Shown here one piece after another: positions 6,089 to 12,533 of a stretch of 12,953 bases of DNA. The stretch spans positions 1 to 12,953 of the forward strand of contig JBJENT010000144.1 of NCBI GenBank assembly GCA_051880335.1. The letters are read 5' to 3'. Under the pieces are notes generated by a model. The model did no database searches and had not been told where the DNA came from. It saw only the letters and a list, made by a program, of their open reading frames with translations. The position numbers and the translations under genes are program-made. Numbering within the stretch: the first letter of the stretch is position 1; every line of letters begins with the position of its first letter. The stretch is from 1XD8-76 sp051880335 (GTDB taxonomy: Bacteria; Bacillota; Clostridia; Lachnospirales; Lachnospiraceae).

Positions 6089-6157
6089 ATAAATACCTCC
6101 TTCTTTCTTTTCAAACGTCCCCCTGTTATCTCATTTATAACACAAAACTATCTAATC

Positions 6158-6163
6158 ATTATA
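6158..6163 (-). promoter_or_regulatory. -10 element, probable gltA promoter
   Basis: A perfect TATAAT on the - strand lies about 70 bp before the TTG start. The hexamer 17 bp upstream is TTCATT, a weak -35. Sequence around it is strongly AT-rich. Transcription would start near 6151. Confidence 0.45.
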
Positions 6164-6216
6164 TCGTATTGTGCGTTCAAAATGAATCGTTTTATGCAAA
6201 TTTTATTAAATTTTCA

Positions 6217-6236
6217 CAGAAAATTGTTATTTTCTG
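6217..6236. promoter_or_regulatory. 8-bp perfect inverted repeat upstream of gltA promoter
   Basis: CAGAAAAT (6217-6224) and ATTTTCTG (6229-6236) flank a TGTT spacer, about 55 bp upstream of the -10. The symmetry and position fit a regulator-binding site, but I cannot name the regulator. A second inverted repeat, TATTCAGA (6249-6256) with TCTGAATA (6286-6293), lies just beyond it. Confidence 0.35.
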
Positions 6237-6305
6237 ACGATTGGGAAATATTCAGAGTCGTGAAGCTGCGTTTTGCGAATGGGGTTCTGAATAGTTACGA
6301 CAATT

Positions 6306-6356
6306 AAAAAGAGAGCAAATATTTCTACTCTGCTACAGTAGTTTTGCTCTCTTTTT
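6306..6356 (-). terminator. strong bidirectional terminator ending the fab operon
   Basis: AAAAAGAGAGCAAA (6306-6319) pairs with TTTGCTCTCTTTTT (6343-6356), and an inner CTACT/AGTAG stem (6325-6329 with 6337-6341) caps the loop. T-tracts flank both sides, so it works in either direction. On the - strand it lies about 90 bp after the fabT-like stop codon and separates that operon from gltA. Confidence 0.88.
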
Positions 6357-6393
6357 CACCTATATCGTTCCCTGTTCTAAAGCATCCAGATCC

Positions 6394-6493
6394 TTTTTGG
6401 TTAGTCCAGATTGTTCTTCACTTCATCCGTATACTTTTTTGGTTAGTCCAGATTATTCTTCACTTCATCCAGATTCTTCTTTACTTCATCCAG
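6394..6493. repeat. 21-bp heptad-coding repeats and 42-bp duplication at the fabT-like gene 3' end
   Basis: Two 21-bp units (6473-6493 and 6452-6472) encode LDEVKKN and LDEVKNN, the acidic/basic C-terminal tail of the regulator. A 42-bp offset copy then repeats the second unit plus the stop codon and following bases: 6436-6470 matches 6394-6428 closely. The duplicated copy keeps the reading frame, so past the TAA at 6443-6445 lies a further DEVKNNLD segment and a second TAA at 6401-6403. Confidence 0.85.
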
Positions 6494-6979
6494 ATTAACA
6501 GATGGGATATCGATTTCCGGCATCAGTCCTTTTGAAATCTCTTCCAGCATCTGGTCGAACTTCATGATCTCTTCTGTGGAGAAATGCTCCTCCGCCCGCT
6601 TGGTCACCTCAGACAGATAATTCTGACTCAGATTATAATATTCGAAATACTTGGGTGTAACCCGAAGGTGATATTCTCTTTTATCATGTTCCGACTGAAC
6701 TTTTTCGATATAGCCTTTTTTAATCAAACTATTTACTTTATAAGCGGCATTGGGAGATGACACCTGAATAAAATTCGCAAATTCATTGACCGTAGGTTCA
6801 TGCAGTGCATGAATGATCTCAACGCAGAATACTTCAACGGTAGACAGAGTCGTTTCTCTGGAATGAATCTGTTTAAAAACTTCCTGATAAAAGTGTACTT
6901 TAAACTTCATATAGATATCAGAAAAAGATTGTTCCAACATCTCCATTACCCTTTCTTTTTTTAATTCTTTTACTATCAT
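6443..6979 (-). CDS. fabT: MarR-family regulator, FabT-like, last gene of the fab operon
   Basis: Winged helix-turn-helix DNA-binding protein. In Firmicutes, MarR-type FabT in fab clusters represses fatty acid synthesis genes in response to long-chain acyl-ACP. 178 aa are read from the ATG at 6979, which has AGGG 6 nt upstream. A TTG at 6994 in the same frame would overlap the fabZ stop by four bases (183 aa) and allow translational coupling. An N-terminal helical dimerisation part (about 1-45) is followed by the HTH, with the recognition region SSPNAAYKVNSLIKKGYI (74-91) and the beta wing SEHDKREYHLRVT (96-108). Residues 162-178 are two LDEVKxN heptads and a final LD, with Leu/Val spacing that suits a short coiled coil. 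Placement at the 3' end differs from the streptococcal order, where fabT comes first. No FabT-type palindrome was found in the window. The exact subfamily is inferred from context. Confidence 0.8.
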   Translation of the reverse strand: MIVKELKKERVMEMLEQSFSDIYMKFKVHFYQEVFKQIHSRETTLSTVEVFCVEIIHALHEPTVNEFANFIQVSSPNAAYKVNSLIKKGYIEKVQSEHDKREYHLRVTPKYFEYYNLSQNYLSEVTKRAEEHFSTEEIMKFDQMLEEISKGLMPEIDIPSVNLDEVKKNLDEVKNNLD

Positions 6980-6990
6980 ATCATACCCTG

Positions 6991-7416
6991 TCAATTTATT
7001 GCAAAAGAAAGTTCGGCAGTGGCTGCCACCTTTCCGTTCACGGTTGCTACAGCTTTTCCAAACCCGATTGGTCCTTTTACTGCAGTCATTTCACAGGACA
7101 ACTCTACCACATCTCCTGGGATTACCTGCTGTTTAAAGCGCGCATTCTTAATTCCACCAAAGAATGCGATTTTTCCCTTGTTTTCTTCCTGTGTTAAAAT
7201 AGCAATTGCCCCTACCTGTGCAAGAGCCTCGATTAAAAGAACGCCCGGCATAACATGCTTTTGAGGGAAATGTCCCATAAACTGCATTTCGTTTGCACTG
7301 ACGCACTTGATTCCCTTGGCCCATTTGCCCGGTTCAAAGTCTATGATCTTATCAACCAATAAAAAGGGATATCTGTGTGGTAAGATTTCCTGAATCTGAT
7401 TTGAGTTAAGTTCCAT
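6991..7416 (-). CDS. fabZ: 3-hydroxyacyl-ACP dehydratase
   Basis: Removes water from 3-hydroxyacyl-ACP to give trans-2-enoyl-ACP in the elongation cycle. The 141 aa length is standard. The hot-dog fold signature LPHRYPFLLVDKI lies at 12-24. The active site His is H49 in MGHFPQ and the Glu is E63 in LLIEALAQ. The ATG at 7416 has a GGCGGGG run about 8 nt upstream, a weaker ribosome site than its neighbours, and starts 34 bp after the fabF stop, so it is likely cotranscribed. It ends in TGA touching the possible TTG start of the MarR gene. No FabN/FabM-type isomerase is next to it, so how unsaturated fatty acids arise is not shown by the window. Confidence 0.95.
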   Translation of the reverse strand: MELNSNQIQEILPHRYPFLLVDKIIDFEPGKWAKGIKCVSANEMQFMGHFPQKHVMPGVLLIEALAQVGAIAILTQEENKGKIAFFGGIKNARFKQQVIPGDVVELSCEMTAVKGPIGFGKAVATVNGKVAATAELSFAIN

Positions 7417-7450
7417 CGTGTTTTCCCCGCCTCTCTTATATAAAATAGTA

Positions 7451-8686
7451 CTACTCTGCCTTCTTAATTACAATACTTGCATTGTGCCCGCCAAATCCAA
7501 GGGAATTGGAAACAGCTGCACGGACAACTGCTTTTCTTCCCTCATTTGGTACAATATCAAGGTCACATTCTTCATCCGGAATCTGATAATTTACTGTTGC
7601 CGGAACAAAATCATTCTGAACAGCCAGTGTGGTAAAGATGGCTTCCACTGCACCACTGCCACCCAGTAAATGTCCTGTCATGGACTTGGTGGAGCTCACC
7701 ATAAGTTTATCTGCATGGGCACCAAAAGCTTTCCGGATTGCTTTGGTTTCGCCACTGTCATTCAAATGAGTAGAAGTTCCGTGTGCATTGATATAATCGA
7801 TATCTTCTACTGCCATTCCTGCATCTTCCAGAGCCAGCTTCATGCAGGCTGCTCCGCCTTCTCCTTCCGGATGAGGCGCTGTAATATGATATGCGTCACA
7901 ATTTGCGCCATATCCTGCCAGTTCTGCGTAAATTTTTGCGCCACGGGCTTTTGCATGCTCATATTCTTCCAGAATCAGGATACCTGCACCTTCACCCATA
8001 ACGAAACCGTTTCTTTCTTTATCAAAAGGAATGGATGCCCTGTTTGCATCCTCTGATGTGCTTAATGCTTTTAAAGCAGCAAATCCACCGATACCCAGTT
8101 CGGTAATACAGCTTTCTGCACCACCGCAAACCATCACTTCCGCATAACCATCTCGAATATGTCTGAAAGCATCACCGATTGCATTATTGCTGCTTGCACA
8201 GGCTGTTACCACACAGCTGCACATTCCGTGAAGTCCGTAAGCAATGGCAATCTGGCCTGCTGCCATATTGGAAATCGCCATGGGAATGAAAAATGGTGAG
8301 ATTCTGTTAAATCCTTTTTCCAGTCCTTTTGCATGTTCTGTTTCAATAGTTGGAAGTCCGCCGATTCCGCTGGATACCAGTACACCCATACGGTTCGTAT
8401 CTTCTTTTTCCGGATCCAGTCCGCTGTCCTCCATTGCCTCTTTGGCAGCAATCATAGCAAACTGTGTAAAGCGGTCCATTCTCTTGGACTCTTTCTTTCC
8501 AAGAATATCTTCTACATTCAGATTTTTGACTTCTCCTGCCATTTTAACTGTAAAACTCTCTGTGTCAAAATGTGTGATCGGTCCAATTCCACATGCGTTT
8601 CCCTGTACCTTTTTCCAGGTTTCTTCCACATTGTTTCCCAAAGGATTAACGGTGCCAAGTCCTGTGATTACAACTCTTCTCTTCAT
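7451..8686 (-). CDS. fabF: 3-oxoacyl-ACP synthase II
   Basis: Elongating condensing enzyme that joins malonyl-ACP to acyl-ACP. The start is placed at 8686 (MKRRVVITGLG, the usual N-terminus) with GGAG 9 nt upstream. An ATG five codons earlier (8701) has no ribosome site. The 411 aa fit the family. The Cys-His-His triad is C163 in TACASS, H302 in NAHGTST and H339 in SMTGHLLGGSG. The motif ACASSNNA is typical of KAS II. It starts 25 bp after fabG. Because it is the only complete condensing enzyme in this cluster and no intact FabH is visible, initiation of synthesis must depend on an enzyme elsewhere or on decarboxylative priming by FabF; that is inference. Confidence 0.96.
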   Translation of the reverse strand: MKRRVVITGLGTVNPLGNNVEETWKKVQGNACGIGPITHFDTESFTVKMAGEVKNLNVEDILGKKESKRMDRFTQFAMIAAKEAMEDSGLDPEKEDTNRMGVLVSSGIGGLPTIETEHAKGLEKGFNRISPFFIPMAISNMAAGQIAIAYGLHGMCSCVVTACASSNNAIGDAFRHIRDGYAEVMVCGGAESCITELGIGGFAALKALSTSEDANRASIPFDKERNGFVMGEGAGILILEEYEHAKARGAKIYAELAGYGANCDAYHITAPHPEGEGGAACMKLALEDAGMAVEDIDYINAHGTSTHLNDSGETKAIRKAFGAHADKLMVSSTKSMTGHLLGGSGAVEAIFTTLAVQNDFVPATVNYQIPDEECDLDIVPNEGRKAVVRAAVSNSLGFGGHNASIVIKKAE

Positions 8687-8711
8687 CGTTTTCCACTCCA
8701 TTCAAACTTTT

Positions 8712-9449
8712 TTACATACTCATTCCGCCATCTACCGCCAGCACCTGTCCGGTAATATATCCGGCCTCTTCCGATGCCAGAAAGCAGACTGCTGCTGCCA
8801 CATCTTCCGGTTTTCCAAGCGCTTTTCTCGGAATCTGCTTCAAAAGTGTATCTTTCACCTGATCGGATAAAACATCTGTCATATCTGTCTGAATAAAACC
8901 GGGAGCAACTGCATTGGCTGTAATGCCTTTTCCGCCCAGTTCCTTTGCGATGGATTTTGTCATGCCTATCAGTCCGGCTTTACTTGCGGCATAGTTAGCC
9001 TGTCCTGCGTTTCCTCCCAGACCAACTACACTGGAAATACTGATGATTCTTCCGAATTTGTTCTTCAGCATCATCTTTGCTGCTGCTTTGCTGCAAAGGA
9101 AAGCACCTTTTAGGTTGGTATCGATTACCTGCATAAAAGCATCTTCTGACATGCGGAGAATCAGATCATCTTTTGTAATTCCTGCGTTGTTCACCAGTAC
9201 ATCTATGGTTCCGAACCGGTTTTTGATTTCTTCAAAAAAAGCAGTAACACTTTCCTGATCTGCTACATTACACTGCATTGCCATACCGTCTACACCGGCC
9301 TGCCTGCAAAGCTCAATGGTATTTTCTGCCTCTGCAGCCCCTTTGGTATAGCAGGTAACAATGTCATATCCTTTTTTTGCAAGTTCTAAGCAGATCACCC
9401 TGCCGATTCCCCGGCTTCCACCGGTTACTACTGCGACTTTGTTTCCCAT
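8712..9449 (-). CDS. fabG: 3-oxoacyl-ACP reductase
   Basis: Short-chain dehydrogenase that reduces 3-oxoacyl-ACP to the 3-hydroxy form with NADPH. 245 aa, standard length. The cofactor motif is TGGSRGIG (9-16); NNAG is at 87-90. The catalytic residues are N112, S140, Y153 and K157 (ANYAASK). The C-terminus ITGQVLAVDGGM is the classic FabG ending. The ATG at 9449 follows GAGGAGG by 5 nt, a very strong site, 20 bp after the fabD stop. Operon position between fabD and fabF matches the conserved Firmicute order. Confidence 0.97.
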   Translation of the reverse strand: MGNKVAVVTGGSRGIGRVICLELAKKGYDIVTCYTKGAAEAENTIELCRQAGVDGMAMQCNVADQESVTAFFEEIKNRFGTIDVLVNNAGITKDDLILRMSEDAFMQVIDTNLKGAFLCSKAAAKMMLKNKFGRIISISSVVGLGGNAGQANYAASKAGLIGMTKSIAKELGGKGITANAVAPGFIQTDMTDVLSDQVKDTLLKQIPRKALGKPEDVAAAVCFLASEEAGYITGQVLAVDGGMSM

Positions 9450-9469
9450 TCCATCCTCCTCAGCGAAAA

Positions 9470-10459
9470 TTAGTGAACTACCTGTAACACTTCGGTAAAA
9501 TCATCTACGGTGTCAATATGATATGTCTTGATCTCCGGTGCAGTTTTCTGGATAAATTTTGAAATCGTTGCACCCGGGCCGATTTCGATGATCGTATCTA
9601 CGCCCTGACCTGCCATATATCGAATGGAGTCTTCCAGATAAACACTGCTCTGTACCTGTTTTTCCAGAAGATCTTCATAAGACTCTTCGGCTTTCTTCGG
9701 CAGTCCTGTGGCATTGAAGATGACTTCTGCCTTCTGCTCACCAAAGCTTGTCTGATCCAGCTTTTCTCTCAGCTTATCTCCGGCAGGCTTCATCAAAGAA
9801 GTATGGAATGGACCACTTACTGCCAGAGGCACGACTCTCTTTCCACCTTTTTCCTTGATCAGTTCGGTTGCCAGATCTACTGCGGCTGCATCTCCGGAGA
9901 TTACAATCTGTCCCGGGCAGTTGAAATTAGCTGCCTGAACCACATAATGCTCTGTAGTCTCCACACCGGATATGGTGACAAATTCGTTTTTCAGTCTGTC
10001 GGTAGCTTCTTTACAGCATTCCACTACTGTATCACGATCCACCATAAGGACTGCTGACATTTTTACTTCTCTTCCGGATACTGCTTCTGCCATGACTTTT
10101 CCCCGGTAAGCAACCAGTTTTAATACTTCCTCTTCCGGCAGAACCCCTGCTGCATATAAAGCGGAATACTCTCCCAGACTAAGTCCACATGTGTACTCCG
10201 GGCAGATACCTTCTTTTTCAAATAACTTTGTGATTCCTACTGCAAAGCTGACCATACATGGCTGTGTAAATCGTGTCTGGCTCAATTCTTCCATAGGTCC
10301 TTCAAAGCAAAGCTTTTTCAGGTCAAAATCTGTTACGTCTTTTACCCATTCCTGAGCATGATCCAGAGTCTCACGAAAGAGGGGATATGTTTCATAAAAA
10401 TCCTTTCCCATTCCTACTTTCTGGCTTCCCTGCCCTGCATAAACAAAACCTAATTTCAT
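9470..10459 (-). CDS. fabD: malonyl-CoA:ACP transacylase
   Basis: Transfers malonyl from CoA to acyl carrier protein, supplying the extender for FabF. The start at 10459 (MKLGFVYAGQGSQ) has AGGA 5 nt upstream and the family N-terminus; an ATG 12 codons earlier lacks a ribosome site. 329 aa is somewhat longer than the E. coli enzyme (about 309), as in many Firmicutes. The nucleophile is S94 in GLSLGEYSAL. R119 (AYRGKVM) binds the malonyl carboxylate, and H219 (GPFHT) completes the dyad. GQGSQ at 9-13 forms the oxyanion region. About 90 bp separate it from fabK, a gap without an acpP gene, which is often found nearby in related clusters. Confidence 0.96.
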   Translation of the reverse strand: MKLGFVYAGQGSQKVGMGKDFYETYPLFRETLDHAQEWVKDVTDFDLKKLCFEGPMEELSQTRFTQPCMVSFAVGITKLFEKEGICPEYTCGLSLGEYSALYAAGVLPEEEVLKLVAYRGKVMAEAVSGREVKMSAVLMVDRDTVVECCKEATDRLKNEFVTISGVETTEHYVVQAANFNCPGQIVISGDAAAVDLATELIKEKGGKRVVPLAVSGPFHTSLMKPAGDKLREKLDQTSFGEQKAEVIFNATGLPKKAEESYEDLLEKQVQSSVYLEDSIRYMAGQGVDTIIEIGPGATISKFIQKTAPEIKTYHIDTVDDFTEVLQVVH

Positions 10460-10550
10460 CTTCTTCCTACTTTCTTGCTTTTGAATTTCTATCATCTTTT
10501 ATAAATACCAAATTTTTGTTTTCTGTATTGCAGGATACTTTTCCGTATCA

Positions 10551-11486
10551 TTAAATATCCTTCACTGCAAGCTTTTTGATCTCTTCTTTTGCTCCCTCGT
10601 AGAGTTCTTCCAGAATCTGTGCAACCGGTTTGATTTCCCGTAACTGTCCGCAAACCTGACCTGCCATCACAGAGCCGGTCTCCATGTCTCCGTCAAATAC
10701 AGCTCTTCTGAGTCCGCCGAGAGTGATTTTCTCCAGTTCCATCTTATCTGCACCGGCAGCTTCCAGCTTCAGATACTCTCTTGCCATCTTGTTCTTCAGG
10801 ATTCTGACCGGAGCTCCCTGAGAACGTCCGGTTACTGTGGTTCCGTTATCTTTTGCTTTGATGATGGCCTTTTTATAATTTTCATGGATCGGGCATTCTT
10901 CGCTGACCAGCAGACAGGTTCCCACCTGAACACCGCATGCACCCAGCGCATAAACAGCTGCCACCTGTCTTCCGTCTGCGATACCGCCTGCGGCAATGAC
11001 CGGTACATCTACTGCATCGATCACCTGTGGAAGAAGAGTCATGGTAGTCATATCTCCTACATGTCCACCACTTTCACCGCCTTCTGCAATGACTGCATCC
11101 ACACCGGAGCGAACCATCAGTTTGGCAAGTGCCACACTGGCAACCACCGGAATGACGATACTTCCATTTTCTTTCCATCTTGCAATATATTTTCCCGGGC
11201 TTCCTGCGCCTGTGGTAATGACCTGAATTTTTTCTTCGTATAAAACCTCTGCAATGGCATCGGCATCCGGATTCATCAGCATCAGGTTGACACCAAATGG
11301 CTTGTCGGTCAAAGCCCGGCACTTATGAATCTCTTCCCGGATTTTTTCATGATCCATTCCACCGGAGGCAATCAGTCCCAGTCCTCCTGCATTTGATACT
11401 GCGGCTGCAAATTCTCCTGTTGCAATATTTGCCATACCACCTTGAATAATCGGATATTTAATGTGCAGCAAATCTTGTAGCTTCAT
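10551..11486 (-). CDS. fabK: enoyl-ACP reductase II (FMN-dependent)
   Basis: Reduces trans-2-enoyl-ACP to acyl-ACP, the last step of the elongation cycle, using FMN and NAD(P)H. It is the triclosan-insensitive alternative to FabI. The start at 11486 (MKLQDLLHIKYPIIQGGMA) has AAAGGGAG 6 nt upstream; an ATG six codons earlier (11504) has a poorer family match. 311 aa, the usual length. The motif AEGGESGGHVG (134-144) with H142, and AAGGIADGRQVAAVYALGACGVQVGT (165-190), are the FMN-binding and active-site signatures shared with nitronate monooxygenases. The fab context settles the assignment. It starts about 100 bp after the racemase-FabH chimera and would be read through from it. Confidence 0.93.
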   Translation of the reverse strand: MKLQDLLHIKYPIIQGGMANIATGEFAAAVSNAGGLGLIASGGMDHEKIREEIHKCRALTDKPFGVNLMLMNPDADAIAEVLYEEKIQVITTGAGSPGKYIARWKENGSIVIPVVASVALAKLMVRSGVDAVIAEGGESGGHVGDMTTMTLLPQVIDAVDVPVIAAGGIADGRQVAAVYALGACGVQVGTCLLVSEECPIHENYKKAIIKAKDNGTTVTGRSQGAPVRILKNKMAREYLKLEAAGADKMELEKITLGGLRRAVFDGDMETGSVMAGQVCGQLREIKPVAQILEELYEGAKEEIKKLAVKDI

Positions 11487-11521
11487 CTTTTTCTCCCTTT
11501 CCATCTCTTTCCTATGTAAAA

Positions 11522-11535
11522 ACTGTCATGACAGT
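11522..11535. promoter_or_regulatory. 14-bp perfect palindrome upstream of fabK
   Basis: ACTGTCATGACAGT is fully palindromic and lies 36 bp before the fabK start. On the - strand it is followed by TTTTAC, so it could be an operator or a weak terminator with a five-base-pair stem. It does not match the AT-rich FabT palindrome. Confidence 0.3.
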
Positions 11536-11600
11536 CTATCCTGCCTGCGCCCGGATCCTGCCAGTCTATTACCATGACACATGGGATTTTACCAGTCTAT
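11532..11600. repeat. three copies of CAGTCTAT at 30-31 bp spacing
   Basis: CAGTCTAT occurs at 11532-11539, 11562-11569 and 11593-11600, where the last includes the final codons of the chimeric gene. Flanking bases are partly conserved (GGATCC, CATGACA), which suggests a degenerate tandem duplication of the extreme 3' end of the fabH part. Confidence 0.5.
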
Positions 11601-12533
11601 CACAATAGCGCCCCAGGTCTTTCCTGCGCCGAACCCAGCCAGCAACACCTTCTGTCCAGGTTTACATAACCCGGAATCGTCCAGATCACTCAGTGCGATT
11701 GCCACACTGGCTGCAGAGGTATTTGCATATTCTTCGATATTTACAAAAAACTTTTCTCTGGGCTGCTTTAAAGTGCGGGCAATGGCATCAATGATTCTGA
11801 CATTTGCCTGATGGCACACAAAGTAGTCAATGTCATCCAAAGTAAGCCCTGCCTTTTCCACAGTTCTCCTGGCAAGCACATCCAGTGAATCAATAAATTT
11901 CATTCCCAGGTCACCATCCTGAAATACCATCGGAAGCTCCGTACATCCCAGAATAAATGCCTGCACGCCTTGTGAAACCATTTTCTCTATCTGTCTTTCA
12001 AACATGGAGATATCGGCTTTCTTCCCGGCTTTTACATAATCATAAATGATCGACATCAAAAGTTCCTGACCTTCATCATCCGGATACATCGCCCTGATTC
12101 CAAACTTTTTCAATGCATGGTCATAAATTTCTGTTTTTCTCGTTCCGGTAGTAGCTAACACCCCTACAGCATCAAAGCCTGAATTCTTACATTCCTTCGC
12201 AGTTTCCTCCGGCATATTGACTACCGGGATATCCAACTGTTCCTGAATATACGGGTAAAAATAGTGGGATGTATTACAAGGAATCGCAAGCAGCTCTGCT
12301 CCATATTCCTGTAATTTTCTTCCACATTCACATATATACTTTGCAGGAGTATTCTCTCCTTTTAAAATAGCACTGGTACGATCCGGAATTGAAGGACGAT
12401 TATCAATCATAATGTGGATGTGTTCCGCATCCACTTTTGCATCGGTATAATCAATGATTTTCTGAAATAAAAGAGCCGTAGCTCCAGGGCCCATACCACC
12501 AATGATTCCAACACTTTTCTTACTGTCAGACAT
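11589..12533 (-). CDS. chimera: aspartate/glutamate racemase fused to the C-terminal third of FabH
   Basis: A single open frame of 314 aa made of two unrelated families. Residues 1 to about 225 are a complete-looking Asp/Glu racemase: GIIGGMGPGAT (9-19), first catalytic Cys C86 in PCNTSH, second C197 in LGCTELPM. Residues from about 226 to 314 match the C-terminal part of 3-oxoacyl-ACP synthase III: H241 in CHQANVRII, N271 in YANTSAAS, and GFGAGKTWGAIVIDW at the end. The N-terminal two thirds of FabH, including the catalytic Cys, are missing. The racemase part could be active; the FabH part cannot condense acyl chains alone. The seam is near VEKAGLTLDD (225-234, about 11862-11832), a segment plausible in both proteins. 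The ATG at 12533 has AGGAG 8 nt upstream and overlaps the upstream ATP-grasp gene by 8 bp. It may be a real deletion fusion or an assembly error. Confidence 0.88.
   Translation of the reverse strand: MSDSKKSVGIIGGMGPGATALLFQKIIDYTDAKVDAEHIHIMIDNRPSIPDRTSAILKGENTPAKYICECGRKLQEYGAELLAIPCNTSHYFYPYIQEQLDIPVVNMPEETAKECKNSGFDAVGVLATTGTRKTEIYDHALKKFGIRAMYPDDEGQELLMSIIYDYVKAGKKADISMFERQIEKMVSQGVQAFILGCTELPMVFQDGDLGMKFIDSLDVLARRTVEKAGLTLDDIDYFVCHQANVRIIDAIARTLKQPREKFFVNIEEYANTSAASVAIALSDLDDSGLCKPGQKVLLAGFGAGKTWGAIVIDW

Noticed and set aside
8244..8870. 208-aa + strand ORF opposite fabF/fabG
   Set aside because: It spans two convincing - strand genes and their junction; no family features are visible.
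10460..10550. acpP or a FabT operator between fabK and fabD
   Set aside because: The gap is about 90 bp, too short for acpP, and no AGTTTGA/TCAAACT-like dyad is present.
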